NCBI GenBank assembly: GCA_964633715.1
Contig: CAZWHQ010000015.1
Location: 21,792-85,791 of the forward strand
Length of the DNA stretch: 64,000 nucleotides
Direction: 5' to 3'
Origin: JAUWVG01 sp964633715
GTDB taxonomy: Bacteria; Acidobacteriota; Aminicenantia; Aminicenantales; Aminicenantaceae
In this document: one piece after another, positions 35,312-44,292 of the stretch
Layout: every line of letters starts with the position of its first letter
Numbering within the stretch: position 1 is the first letter of the stretch
Made by a program: the position numbers and the translations under genes
The notes under the pieces: model-generated
What the model was told of the DNA's origin: nothing
Database searches by the model: none
Seen by the model: the letters and a program-made list of their open reading frames with translations, nothing else

Positions 35312-36604
35312 TTAGGGATAGATTTTGTACAACAGCCGGGGAAATGGGATGGTTTCCCTGATATGCTGAATTTTGCAGATCCAAGAGAGCATCCGTTCCA
35401 CACCTAGGCCGAATCCTGAATGGGGGACCGAGCCGTATCGTCTTAAATCCAGATACCATTTGTAGTCTTCTCGAGGAAGATTGTGTTCTTTGATCCTCTG
35501 TTCAAGAAGTTCGGGATCATGAATCCTTTGTCCACCTCCAATAAGTTCGCCGTATCCTTCAGAGGCCATGACATCAACACCAAGAACGGTGTCCGGCCGC
35601 TGCGAGTCTGGCTGCATATAAAACGCTTTGATGGCTGTTGGAAAGTGGGTGATACAAACAGGACTGTCGTAGATTTCTGGCAGGATCGATTCTTCGGGTG
35701 CACCCAGGTCCATGCCCCATTCAATTTTAGATCCTTTTTCTTGAAGTTTTGGGAGGAGGTTTTCATAGGTCACCCTTGGAAATGGCCTTTTTATCTTCTC
35801 TAGAGGCAACGTGTCCCTCTCGAGCACATCCAGATCATCTTTATTCCGTTTGAGTACTCTTTCTAAAATGTAGAGAATGAGATCTTGGCCTAAATCAATA
35901 ATATCTTCCAAGGTCGCAAAAGCCACTTCAGGTTCCACCATCCAGAATTCGATCAGGTGTTTCCTGGTTTTTGACTTTTCTGCACGAAATGTGGGTCCAA
36001 AACAATACACCTTTCCAAAAGCCATTGCAGTCGCTTCGTTGTAAAGCTGGCCGCTCTGGCTGAGGTAAGCTTTTTGATCGAAGTACTCTGTCTCAAAAAG
36101 TGTGGTTGTGCCTTCACATGCACTGGGTGTGAGTATCGGTGTATCCATAAGCCGGAATCGCCGACCATCAAAAAACTCACGAATTGCACGGATGACTTCC
36201 GCGCGGACTTGGAGGACAGCATTTTGTTTCTGAGACCTGAGCCAGAGATGCCGGTGTTCCATGAGAAAAGAAATGCCATGTTCCTTGGGAGTGATAGGGT
36301 ACTCTTCGGCAATTTGGAGGATCTCTATATCTTTTATAGTCAGTTCATATCCCCCAGGGGCTCTTTTATCCTCCCTAACTGTTCCCCTGATTTTTAAAGA
36401 TGATTCCTGCGTGAGTTCATCGAATTTCTCAAAAAGTGATTTATTTGCTTCGGGATCAAAAAGTGTTCCCTGGATGAGTCCTGTTCCATCACGGACGAGC
36501 AGAAATCGAATCTTTCCACTTGATCTTTTATTGTACAGCCACCCTCTGATTTCGACCTCTTGGTCTTTAAAAGAGGCAATATCTTCGATGTAAACCCATT
36601 TCAT
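35312..36604 (-). CDS. asnS: Asparaginyl-tRNA synthetase
   Basis: 430 residues. AsnRS charges tRNA-Asn. An OB-fold anticodon-binding domain (about 10-100, EIRGWLYNKRSSGKIRFLLV) precedes the class II core with motif 2 (FGPTFRAEKSKTRKHLIEFW) and motif 3 (GFGLGVERML). ATG 36604 is chosen because a promoter lies immediately upstream; a longer start at 36661 would lie beyond that promoter. There is no ribosome site, in keeping with leaderless expression. It is the first gene of an eight-gene operon. Confidence 0.95.
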   Translation of the reverse strand: MKWVYIEDIASFKDQEVEIRGWLYNKRSSGKIRFLLVRDGTGLIQGTLFDPEANKSLFEKFDELTQESSLKIRGTVREDKRAPGGYELTIKDIEILQIAEEYPITPKEHGISFLMEHRHLWLRSQKQNAVLQVRAEVIRAIREFFDGRRFRLMDTPILTPSACEGTTTLFETEYFDQKAYLSQSGQLYNEATAMAFGKVYCFGPTFRAEKSKTRKHLIEFWMVEPEVAFATLEDIIDLGQDLILYILERVLKRNKDDLDVLERDTLPLEKIKRPFPRVTYENLLPKLQEKGSKIEWGMDLGAPEESILPEIYDSPVCITHFPTAIKAFYMQPDSQRPDTVLGVDVMASEGYGELIGGGQRIHDPELLEQRIKEHNLPREDYKWYLDLRRYGSVPHSGFGLGVERMLSWICKIQHIRETIPFPRLLYKIYP

Positions 36605-36613
36605 AATGCCCAG

Positions 36614-36642
36614 ATTATAATGAATAACTCCCCCAAAATCAA
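36614..36642 (-). promoter_or_regulatory. Promoter of the asnS-rimO-pgpA-cinA-thpR-plsY-gpsA-TPR operon
   Basis: On the minus strand TTGATT (36642-36637), 17 nt, consensus TATAAT (36619-36614). Only nine bases separate the -10 from the asnS ATG, so the transcript should start within about 0-4 nt of the start codon. Confidence 0.7.
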
Positions 36643-36899
36643 TTTTCTCACTTTCTAGCAAACATTTCTATTTCCATGATTTTAAAAACAAAAAAGTGAA
36701 GATTAATCACAAAAATGAAATCTGAAAAGATGGAAGCGCTCCACTCGGATTTTTAACGCCGCCACACCACCCATCCATTTAAAACTGCAGGATTTTCCCC
36801 TTTAAAACGGAGGCCTCTCGGCACTTCCGTAACTCTGCACATTAAATTTATGCATTACATAGAGAATTGCCAAAAAGACGCGTACCACTTTTTTTAATT

Positions 36900-37060
36900 C
36901 ATCACGTGCTCAAACATACTCAGTGGCCGACAAGGTCGCCTTCCCTCGACGAACAAAACTCAGTAAGGCTAAATCCTCGGATGTCGCTTTTTCCATCCTC
37001 ATCAGATTTCTTAGTACGTGATATATCCATAATCTTCCCAGATCTCTAAAAAAAAGCAAT
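36900..37060 (-). repeat. Dispersed intergenic repeat, copy in minus orientation (diverged)
   Basis: Read on the minus strand from 37060 it starts with a T-rich head and TCTGGGAAGATTATGGA, then a GAAATCTG block and later GAGTTTTGTTCGTCGAGGG, matching in order the neighbouring copy. It lies head to head with that copy; the perfect inverted 11-mers at 37032-37042 and 37085-37095 mark the junction. The left end is approximate. Confidence 0.45.
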
Positions 37061-37253
37061 TCATTTCTATGATTTATTGCAAATTCTGGGAAGATGATTG
37101 AGAAATCCGCACGGGGAGGACGAGCGGGCATGGTTCGTTTCCCTAGTGGGGAAATGAGAGCGAGGAACGGAGATCGAGTGAGTTTTCCTCGCTGGGGAAA
37201 GCGCAACGTGGTTTCTCATCACTTTACAGAATTACAATAAATCAGAGAAATGA
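37061..37253 (+). repeat. Dispersed intergenic repeat with terminal inverted repeats (MITE-like)
   Basis: A 193-bp unit whose ends, 37061-37088 and 37227-37253, are inverted copies differing at about three positions. Inside are the shared core GAGAAATCCGCACGGGGAGG, the 13-mer GACGAGCGGGCAT (37119-37131), a TTTCCC/GGGAAA hairpin and a GCGAGGAA/TTCCTCGC hairpin. No coding capacity. Related copies lie near 50.7 and 63.9 kb. Confidence 0.65.
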
Positions 37254-37271
37254 AATGATTATGACTATATA

Positions 37272-38345
37272 TCAGGTCCAGCCTTGTTCGTAGCCGGTTT
37301 CAAACATGGCGAGGATGTTTTCAACCGGAGTGATGGGCTGGATGTTGTGGCAGGGGGCCAGGATATATCCTCCTCCCAAACCAAGGATCCTGAGATTGTC
37401 CGACACTTCATTCCGAACTTCATCACGGGTTCCAAATGGGAGAGTTATTTGATTATCCACACCACCGTGCAGGATGACCTTTTGACCGAAATCCTGCTTG
37501 AGGCCAGAGCGATCCATATTGTTACACCGCCACTGAATCGGATTCAGCACGTCGATCCCCAGGGCGATCATATCCGGTAAAATCCGCCTGATGCTTCCAT
37601 CATTGTGATGAAAAACATAAACTCCTGCCTGGTGTGCAAGATTAATGAGTTTTTTCATATTGCCGAGGAGATATTCGCGGATGTGCGGCACAGAGATCAT
37701 AAGATCGTTTTGAGTCCCCATATCTTCAGAGACAAAGGACACGAGCACAAAACTATGGACCTGTTCATAGATCCGGACGAATTCTTTGTGACCTAAATGA
37801 AAAAGTTGTTCCATGCAGTAGTGGACAATGTCAGGATTTTGAATTAAATCGACAAAGGCCTGTTCTTCTCCCCTTAATTTTTTATATATAAGGAAAGGCT
37901 CGTAGGATCCGCCTTTGATGGGGAAATCCTCTTTTCCTTTTAACTTTTTACGGAGGACAGAATAGTCCCACCAATCTGGATTTGGCCATTGGTAGTTTTT
38001 TCTGATCTCTTTGATTGAGCGGAATCCGGATAAAGGGTGTGAAGTGTTTTCTTTATAAGTCCCATTTTTGTAACGCATGGTGCGGTAACGACAGCCAAAA
38101 ACATCATAATTCCTGGGGATTTTGGGTCCGATATAGTCGGGTTCTACTTGATAGAGATAATCGATGTGCAATTTTTTGAACAACTGTCTTCTATTTGCAC
38201 AGCCTGTATGCTTCATGAGCAAACGTGTTGTCTCCTCTGTTCCCCAATAATCCATAGGAATGCGGTCTGGTTTTTCCCTTACCAGGACGGCCTTCCACCT
38301 TTCAAGCGAAGTCATGGTTTCTTTGGGCATAATGACTTTTTCCAT
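37272..38345 (-). CDS. Uroporphyrinogen decarboxylase (URO-D) superfamily protein
   Basis: 357 residues (352 or 347 if it starts at ATG 38330 or 38315; the last gives MTSLERWKAVL, the most family-like N-terminus). It has the URO-D/MtaA fold signatures PDRIPMDYWG, LGIDVLNPIQ and a C-terminal HNIQPITPVENILAM. Where methyltransferase members have His-x-Cys zinc ligands it reads VFHHNDGS, so corrinoid methyl transfer is doubtful. Such proteins recur in bacterial sugar-catabolic clusters with unknown roles. It is divergent from rhaB, suggesting a link to rhamnose use, but no reaction can be assigned. Confidence 0.75.
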   Translation of the reverse strand: MEKVIMPKETMTSLERWKAVLVREKPDRIPMDYWGTEETTRLLMKHTGCANRRQLFKKLHIDYLYQVEPDYIGPKIPRNYDVFGCRYRTMRYKNGTYKENTSHPLSGFRSIKEIRKNYQWPNPDWWDYSVLRKKLKGKEDFPIKGGSYEPFLIYKKLRGEEQAFVDLIQNPDIVHYCMEQLFHLGHKEFVRIYEQVHSFVLVSFVSEDMGTQNDLMISVPHIREYLLGNMKKLINLAHQAGVYVFHHNDGSIRRILPDMIALGIDVLNPIQWRCNNMDRSGLKQDFGQKVILHGGVDNQITLPFGTRDEVRNEVSDNLRILGLGGGYILAPCHNIQPITPVENILAMFETGYEQGWT

Positions 38346-38376
38346 ATTATTGAGATTTTAAAAAAATTCAAGTCGG

Positions 38377-38403
38377 TTGACAGCATTTTCCCGGTGTGGT
38401 AAT
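38377..38403 (+). promoter_or_regulatory. Candidate promoter of rhaBA
   Basis: Consensus TTGACA at 38377-38382 is followed by TGTGGTAAT, an extended -10-like element (GGTAAT 38398-38403, 15-nt spacing). The start would fall next to ATG 38413. The -10 is weak. Confidence 0.35.
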
Positions 38404-38412
38404 TGTCGAAGC

Positions 38413-39900
38413 ATGGGTGGTCACTCTTATCTCTCATTTGATTTGGGGGCAGAAAGTGGACGATCGATCGTTGGCCATCTCGAAAACGGCCGATTGACTT
38501 TAAAGGAGGTCACACGTTTTCCCAACAGAATGCTCTCCGAACAGGGACACCTTTATTGGGATGTCCATTACCTTATAAAAGAGATAAAAAAAGGCATAAA
38601 AGAGTGTGTTCAACAAAGCCATATTCCGGATAGCCTTGGGATTGATACTTGGGGTGTGGATTTTTCTCTCCTTGATAAAACCGGAAAACTCCTCTCTTTG
38701 CCCTTTGCCTACCGAGATCCAAGAAATGAGGGAGCCATGGAGGAGTTCTTTCAGTTTGTCCCTCGAGAAAGAATTTATGCTCTTACCGGCATCCAATTTC
38801 TCCAATTCAATTCGCTTTTTCAGCTTTACGCCTTAAAGAGAGACCAATCGCCGTTTCTCCATTTGGTTGACAATCTTCTCTTTATGCCGGATTTGTTCAA
38901 TTTTTTTTTGACAGGAATAAAAGCGACAGAATTTACTTACGCGACAACATCTCAGCTCTACAATCCCCAAAAAGAAAAATGGGAGCAAGAACTTTTTGAT
39001 GTTCTAAACATTCCAACGTCCATAATGCAGAACATCGTTCCACCTGGAACAAAAATATCAACTCTCAATAAATCCACTTGTACTGAGACAGGGATAAAGA
39101 GTCTTCCTGTCATAGCCGTAGCTTCTCATGATACGGCATCGGCTGTGGCGGCCGTTCCTGCTGATAATAAAAACTGGGCATTCATCAGTTCAGGAACATG
39201 GTCCTGCATGGGAATGGAAATTCAAAAACCAATCATTAATGACAGGGCTATAAAATTGAACTTCACAAATGAGGGAGGCGTAGAAGGCACTTTTAGGTTT
39301 TTAAAGAACATAATGGGACTCTGGCTTCTTCAAGAATGCCGGAAAATTTGGGCGAAGGACAAGCTGTACAGCTATGAACATTTGATGGATGCTGCCCTGA
39401 CTGCGCCTGCTTTTCAATCGATTTTAGATCCGGATTGGCCCGATTTTCTCAATCCGCCTGATATGACTGAAGCAATCAACCGCTTCTGTTTGAAGACGAA
39501 TCAACCTCTGCCGGAGAGTCTTTCCTCTTACGTCAGGTGCATCTTAGAGAGCTTGGCTCTGAAATACCGATTTGTGCTTGAGCAGTTGGAATCGATAAGA
39601 TCCCAAACGATTGAACGTATCCATATTATTGGAGGAGGAGCTAAGAATCGGCTCCTCTGTCAGTTTGCAGCGAATGCGATGTCCCGTACAGTTTATGCAG
39701 GCCCGAGTGAAGCTACGGCAATAGGAAATATCTTGGTTCAAGCAAAGGCTTTAGGACATATCCAATCGTTGAAGGAAATCAGAGACATCATCCGGAATTC
39801 TTTCCCCCTTGAAATCTACGAGCCGGAAAATGTCGGTGTATGGGAAGACGCCTATTTGTCGTTCTCAGAACTGCTGCTTTCCTCAAGAGGAAAAAAATGA
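38413..39900 (+). CDS. rhaB: L-rhamnulokinase
   Basis: 495 residues, FGGY carbohydrate kinase. RhaB phosphorylates L-rhamnulose to rhamnulose 1-phosphate. Seen are the N-terminal phosphate loop YLSFDLGAESGRSIVG, the catalytic-base region GIDTWGVDFSLLD, VASHDTASAVAAVP and the C-terminal IHIIGGGAKNRLLCQFAANA. ATG 38413 is preferred to a TTG at 38377 that is itself part of a -35 box. There is no clear ribosome site. The stop overlaps rhaA in ATGA. Confidence 0.93.
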   Translation: MGGHSYLSFDLGAESGRSIVGHLENGRLTLKEVTRFPNRMLSEQGHLYWDVHYLIKEIKKGIKECVQQSHIPDSLGIDTWGVDFSLLDKTGKLLSLPFAYRDPRNEGAMEEFFQFVPRERIYALTGIQFLQFNSLFQLYALKRDQSPFLHLVDNLLFMPDLFNFFLTGIKATEFTYATTSQLYNPQKEKWEQELFDVLNIPTSIMQNIVPPGTKISTLNKSTCTETGIKSLPVIAVASHDTASAVAAVPADNKNWAFISSGTWSCMGMEIQKPIINDRAIKLNFTNEGGVEGTFRFLKNIMGLWLLQECRKIWAKDKLYSYEHLMDAALTAPAFQSILDPDWPDFLNPPDMTEAINRFCLKTNQPLPESLSSYVRCILESLALKYRFVLEQLESIRSQTIERIHIIGGGAKNRLLCQFAANAMSRTVYAGPSEATAIGNILVQAKALGHIQSLKEIRDIIRNSFPLEIYEPENVGVWEDAYLSFSELLLSSRGKK

Positions 39901-41165
39901 AACAAAATAAAGTATTGCTGGCCTATTCAGAGGCCCGAGATCGTTATGCAAATTTGGGTGTGGATACCGAAAAAGTTCTAAAAAAACTCGAAGCCATCAA
40001 CATTTCTCTCCACTGCTGGCAGGGGGATGACCTTTCTGGATTTGAGAAACCGGATGCACATCTTGAGGGGGGAGGACTTCAGGTTACGGGGAGTTATCCA
40101 GGAAGGGCGCGTAATATTGATGAACTCCGTTTAGATTTGGAGAAAGCCTTTTCTCTAATCCCTGGATTCCACCGCCTCAATCTTCATGCCATTTATGGGG
40201 ATTTTCAGGGAAAAAATGTGGAAAGAGATACCATCGAGCCAGAGCACTATACAAGCTGGACCCAGTGGGCAAAAGAGAATAATCTCGAGCTTGATTTTAA
40301 TGCCACTTGCTTTTCACACCCCAAGGCTGAAACGGGATTTACTCTAAGTCATCGCGAAAAGGCCATCAGAAGTTTCTGGATCGAACATGTGAAACGCTGT
40401 CGGGACATCGCATCCTATTTCGGGCAGAGACAGAAATCTCCAAGCATCCATAACCTTTGGATACCAGATGGATCCAAGGATAATCCTGTCGATCGCTGGA
40501 CTCCTCGAAGGCTGCTTAAAAATTCACTGGATACAATATATAGAGAAAAATATTCGTCAAAAAACCTCAGGGATTCAGTCGAGAGTAAACTTTTTGGGAT
40601 AGGAAGTGAAGCCTATGTGGTGGGTTCTCACGAATTTTATCTGGGAATCGCCTTAGAAAAGAATCTGATGGCTTGTCTGGATATGGGACATTTTCACCCC
40701 ACAGAATCTGTGTCTGATAAAATTTCGTCAATTCTTCAGTTTTCAGATGAGCTCCTTCTTCATATCAGCCGGGGAGTGAGATGGGACAGTGATCACGTGG
40801 TGATATTGAATGATGATTTGAGACACATCGCCGAAGAAATTGTACGTGGAGATGTGATGGATAGGGTTCATGTGGCTTTAGATTTTTTTGATGCAAGTTT
40901 GAACCGTGTGGGGGCCTGGATTGTGGGCGTTAGAGCCACACTGAAAGGATTTTTGTGTGCAATGCTTGAGCCCCTGGAGCATTTAAAGAGCCTAGAGGAT
41001 GGAGATGACTATTTTTCACGTCTGGCACTTCTTGAAGAACTCAAGGCCATGCCCTATGGAGCTGTATGGGATTTTTATTGTTTAAAAAAGGATGTTCCTA
41101 AAGCCAATGAATGGATAACCTCAGTGAAAGATTATGAGAATCGAATATTGAGCCGCCGTCAATAA
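39897..41165 (+). CDS. rhaA: L-rhamnose isomerase
   Basis: 422 residues, matching the E. coli-type RhaA throughout (SLHCWQGDDLSGFE, GFTLSHREKAIRSFWIEH, LWIPDGSKDNPVDR, VESKLFGIGSEAY, DMGHFHPTES, RGVRWDSDHVV). It converts L-rhamnose to L-rhamnulose in the cytoplasm and needs divalent metal, whose ligands are in the DMGHFHP and WDSDH blocks. AAGAGG precedes the ATG that overlaps the rhaB stop. Its stop codon is the first base region of an 87-bp direct repeat. Confidence 0.95.
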   Translation: MKQNKVLLAYSEARDRYANLGVDTEKVLKKLEAINISLHCWQGDDLSGFEKPDAHLEGGGLQVTGSYPGRARNIDELRLDLEKAFSLIPGFHRLNLHAIYGDFQGKNVERDTIEPEHYTSWTQWAKENNLELDFNATCFSHPKAETGFTLSHREKAIRSFWIEHVKRCRDIASYFGQRQKSPSIHNLWIPDGSKDNPVDRWTPRRLLKNSLDTIYREKYSSKNLRDSVESKLFGIGSEAYVVGSHEFYLGIALEKNLMACLDMGHFHPTESVSDKISSILQFSDELLLHISRGVRWDSDHVVILNDDLRHIAEEIVRGDVMDRVHVALDFFDASLNRVGAWIVGVRATLKGFLCAMLEPLEHLKSLEDGDDYFSRLALLEELKAMPYGAVWDFYCLKKDVPKANEWITSVKDYENRILSRRQ

Positions 41166-41255
41166 AACACTCAGCTTGCCAAATTTTCGCTTTTTCGGAT
41201 TCAAGTTTTCTCAGGATTAAACCGCGTTCGAAATCGCCTATCCGGTAAAGTTGTA
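41164..41255 (-). pseudogene. Remnant of the 3' end of a class II aldolase gene (left direct repeat)
   Basis: 41164-41250 aligns without gaps to 46777-46863 with 10 mismatches in 87. Read on the minus strand it encodes LYRIGDFERGLILRKLESEK, against LYRIGAFEHGLDLRKLEPEK at the end of the intact aldolase. The stop codon has become CAA, and an in-frame stop lies a few codons upstream, so it is not a gene. Confidence 0.8.
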
Positions 41256-41446
41256 TAGGAATCTCTTATTTGTGTATGTTATCACTTCCCGGCCAACTCC
41301 AATAATTGATCGTGCTCTTTTCAAGGGAGAAAAAAGGGGCCTGTGGCGAAATCTGGAAATTGGAAAGTAAGGTTTAAAACTCAGCAAATGGCAAAATTTT
41401 CCTAAAGCCTACGAACAAACAGTTTGGATCTAGACTTGCGGGGTGT

Positions 41447-43600
41447 TCATCCCGACATTTTGGCCTTGATTCTCTCCCTTGTCATCGGAAGTTGGAGCAT
41501 CCGGATTCCAGCCGCATCGTAGATGGCATTGGCTACCACCGCACCCATATTGATTATGGCCGGTTCCCCTCCTCCTTGAGGAGAAAGTTGTTTGTTGTCA
41601 ACGAACACGGTTTCGATTTCAGGCAGCCACGAAAAGCGGGGAATTTCATAGGTATCAAAATTCTCCTCAAGAATCTGCCCTCCCTGGAATCGAACATCTT
41701 CTGTCAGTGCATACCCCAATCCCATCGTGATACAGCTCTCCATCTGCAGCCGGGCCCCTTCAGGGTTGATAACAAGCCCCATGTCCTGAGCACAAACCAG
41801 ACGTTTGACAACAACCTGTCCCGAAGACGCCACCTCCACTTGAGCGATGGACGCCACATACGTGCCGGCATCGATACCGCAGGCCACACCATATCCGCGC
41901 CGGCTTGGAGAGACGGCCTGAGTCCAGCCGAACTTATCGGCAACAGCTTTGAGCACGTTGATCATCCGTTTATCTGCCAGATTGTCCAACCGGAATTCCA
42001 CGGGATCTTTTTCTGCCCGAGCGGCCAGAATGTCGATCTGGGATTCCCTCGCAAATGTATTCGTGTTGTTGGACGGGGCCCTCCAGGCTCCGGTTGCAAA
42101 GGGATGGGTACCGGCTCCCCCCCTCCATCCAGAACCGTAAACGACCGTTCTGTGGTTGGGGATCTTGTAGAAGTGTTCGGCGCCACGGCTTCCAGCAAAA
42201 TAGACATGATAATCCCAGAGAGAAATCTTCCCTGTCTCAGAAAGCCCGGATTTGATCTTCACCACAGCCGCAGGGCGAAAGGTGTCGTAAAAAAATTCCT
42301 CCTTTCTGTCCCAGGCCACCTGAACGGGCCGCCCGGTATTTTGAGCAAGCCGGGCCGCCTCAACAACCTGCCTGTTGGCGGTTTTCCCTCCAAACCCGCC
42401 ACCAACATATGGCGTGATGACCCGGACATTTTCCGGGGAAAGCCCTAATTCCCGGACCACTTCATCTTTAGCCGGAAACGGACTCTGCGTGGAGGGGTAG
42501 ATGGTCATTTTTCCTCCATCCATATTGGCTGTGGCCGTGTGGGGTTCAATGGGGGCATGGGCAACATACCCGTCGAGATAGGTCGTCTCTACAGGATTTT
42601 TTATGTTTGCGGCAGCCTTTTCGAAATCCCCTCCCTGAGCCGCTGTTTCTGGTTCGGGCGCCACACTGAGAAGATGGTCAAAAATCGTTTTTTCATTGAC
42701 CGGATTTTCAGGGATATCGTACTGGGCCTTGACGAGCCGAAGCGCCTCATCAGCCCCATCCTTGGTTTCATGCAACACGGCAAAAAAGTCGCTGTCTTGA
42801 ACGACAATCACATCTTTTCTTCCTTTGAGGGCGGAGCTGTCAACACTTTTTAACGTGGCTCCATGGGAGGGAGGACGCAGAATACGTGCATACAGCATAC
42901 CGGGCCAGCGGACATCTCCGGCATAAATCGCCTTGCCTGTGACCTTTTCCTCGGCATCCATACGGTTGGTGTTTTCCCCAACGACCGAGAAATTGTCCAC
43001 GGCTTCAAGCACCGCTTTTTCCTCAAGATGGCGGTCGATTTTCTTTCCTTTGGTCAGTTCAGCATAGGAGACGGATTTCTCCTTTTGTGTTTTCACAAAG
43101 ACAAGTCCTGCCTTGGTGGCCAGCTGGTTTTTAGAAACCTTGAGATGTTCAGAAGCCAGGGTCAACAGCACTTCCCGCGCCTCTGCAGCTGCAGCCCGTA
43201 GCGGAGGCCCGAAAAACCGTGTGGTCATGGAGCCAAAGGTTCCCATGTCCCATGGACAGAGATCGGTATCTCCCATAACCATGTCCACATCGCCCAGGGC
43301 CACTTCCAATTCATCGGCAAGCATCTGTGCAAGGGAGGTGATCACGCCCTGGCCCATTTCTATTTTTCCAGTGAAACAGGCAATCCGTCCATTTTCCTTG
43401 ACCAAGAGGAAGGCGTTGAAGTCTGTGGGCAGTTCAGGGCGGAATCCCCTCTGACCGCCTTCCTGGAACGCAAGGGCACGTCCTGAACAGAACGTCACTA
43501 GAATGCCTCCTCCGAAAAGTTTGAGAAACTCTCTTCTTTCTAAGGGAAACCGGGCGGACACATCCTTAAAATCAAGTTCGAGATAGTCTTTGTTTTTCAT
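41447..43600 (-). CDS. Molybdenum hydroxylase large subunit (IorB / xanthine-dehydrogenase family), Tat-type
   Basis: 717 residues from ATG 43600, which overlaps the small-subunit stop in ATGA. Residues 22-35 read RREFLKLFGGGILV, a twin-arginine-type signal, so the complex is probably exported. The molybdopterin domains show GKIEMGQGVITSLAQMLADE, VTPYVGGGFGGK-like and the C-terminal QGGGEPAI with the catalytic Glu. MGTFGSMTTRFFGPPLR places it with isoquinoline-1-oxidoreductase-type enzymes rather than true xanthine dehydrogenase. With only a 2Fe-2S partner and no FAD subunit, it should pass electrons to a membrane acceptor. Substrate unknown. It is clearly richer in GC than its surroundings. 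Confidence 0.87.
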   Translation of the reverse strand: MKNKDYLELDFKDVSARFPLERREFLKLFGGGILVTFCSGRALAFQEGGQRGFRPELPTDFNAFLLVKENGRIACFTGKIEMGQGVITSLAQMLADELEVALGDVDMVMGDTDLCPWDMGTFGSMTTRFFGPPLRAAAAEAREVLLTLASEHLKVSKNQLATKAGLVFVKTQKEKSVSYAELTKGKKIDRHLEEKAVLEAVDNFSVVGENTNRMDAEEKVTGKAIYAGDVRWPGMLYARILRPPSHGATLKSVDSSALKGRKDVIVVQDSDFFAVLHETKDGADEALRLVKAQYDIPENPVNEKTIFDHLLSVAPEPETAAQGGDFEKAAANIKNPVETTYLDGYVAHAPIEPHTATANMDGGKMTIYPSTQSPFPAKDEVVRELGLSPENVRVITPYVGGGFGGKTANRQVVEAARLAQNTGRPVQVAWDRKEEFFYDTFRPAAVVKIKSGLSETGKISLWDYHVYFAGSRGAEHFYKIPNHRTVVYGSGWRGGAGTHPFATGAWRAPSNNTNTFARESQIDILAARAEKDPVEFRLDNLADKRMINVLKAVADKFGWTQAVSPSRRGYGVACGIDAGTYVASIAQVEVASSGQVVVKRLVCAQDMGLVINPEGARLQMESCITMGLGYALTEDVRFQGGQILEENFDTYEIPRFSWLPEIETVFVDNKQLSPQGGGEPAIINMGAVVANAIYDAAGIRMLQLPMTRERIKAKMSG

Positions 43601-44079
43601 TCTGACCCTCCCTGCGCCATCATCTGCGTCGCTTCCTGTACGGCCTCGATGACCCTCTTGTAGGTCCCGCAGCGGCACAAGTTGTCCTCCATTCCGTTGA
43701 TGATATCCTGGCGAGAGGGTCTGGGATTTTGGGTCAATAAACTCACTGCTTTGAGAACCATTCCCGGAGTGCAGTAGCCACACTGCAGAGCATCGTGTTT
43801 GATAAAGGCCATTTGTACGGGATGAAGATCTCCGTTTTTGGATAATCCTTCAATGGTGAGCACACGCTTTCCCTGGATATCCTTCATAGGAAACTGACAG
43901 GAACGCACCGCTTTTCCGTCGATGAGAACCGTACAAGCTCCGCAGAAGCCTTCTCCACAACCATATTTGGCGCCTGTCAAATTGAATTCAGTGCGAAGGA
44001 CCCAGAGCAGCATACGTTGGGTGGCTCCAGTCCATCTGACAGTTTTGTCATTGAGTGTGAATGTGAATCTATCTTGCAT
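43597..44079 (-). CDS. Molybdenum hydroxylase small subunit, two [2Fe-2S] clusters (IorA/CoxS type)
   Basis: 160 residues. The N-terminal plant-ferredoxin-like cluster site is GCGEGFCGACTVLIDG, and the C-terminal helical cluster site is CGYCTPGM...NLCRCGTYKRV. It carries electrons away from the molybdenum centre of the large subunit, with which it is translationally coupled. It has no signal of its own, so it would be exported bound to the Tat-bearing partner. AAGGAGG precedes the ATG. Confidence 0.93.
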   Translation of the reverse strand: MQDRFTFTLNDKTVRWTGATQRMLLWVLRTEFNLTGAKYGCGEGFCGACTVLIDGKAVRSCQFPMKDIQGKRVLTIEGLSKNGDLHPVQMAFIKHDALQCGYCTPGMVLKAVSLLTQNPRPSRQDIINGMEDNLCRCGTYKRVIEAVQEATQMMAQGGSE

Positions 44080-44110
44080 ATTTTCCTCCTTGAGTCGGAA
44101 TTTTCCTACA

Positions 44111-44137
44111 TTTATAATTTTACTGGTGTCTTGTCAA
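44111..44137 (-). promoter_or_regulatory. Candidate promoter of the molybdenum hydroxylase operon
   Basis: On the minus strand TTGACA (44137-44132), 15 nt, TATAAA (44116-44111). Both boxes are good; the spacer is short. Confidence 0.4.
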
Positions 44138-44292
44138 TTTTCATCCTCATGCCCCATCTGTATTCCCCTTTGTATCCCGGCATCGAATCATACAGCTCAA
44201 ACGGATAATTTTTCCTGATTATACTTTTTGATTTCCTCTTTCACATGTCACAGGAAAAAAAAGACCGTTGTATTGGATACAGAGATTGAATA

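Larger units (their letters stand above)
36605..37271. other. Long intergenic region (667 bp) with promoter and two head-to-head repeats
   Basis: I see no convincing gene here. The asnS promoter occupies 36614-36642. Two copies of a dispersed repeat lie head to head from about 36900 to 37253. The stretch 36660-36900 is AT-rich without recognisable structure apart from an ATTTCTATTTCCATGATTTT string (from 36664) resembling the head of the repeat. Confidence 0.6.

Noticed and set aside
41373..41403. Possible third, weaker copy of the aldolase-end repeat
   Set aside because: Only short strings (ACTCAGC, AAAATTTTC) are shared; too little to separate from chance.
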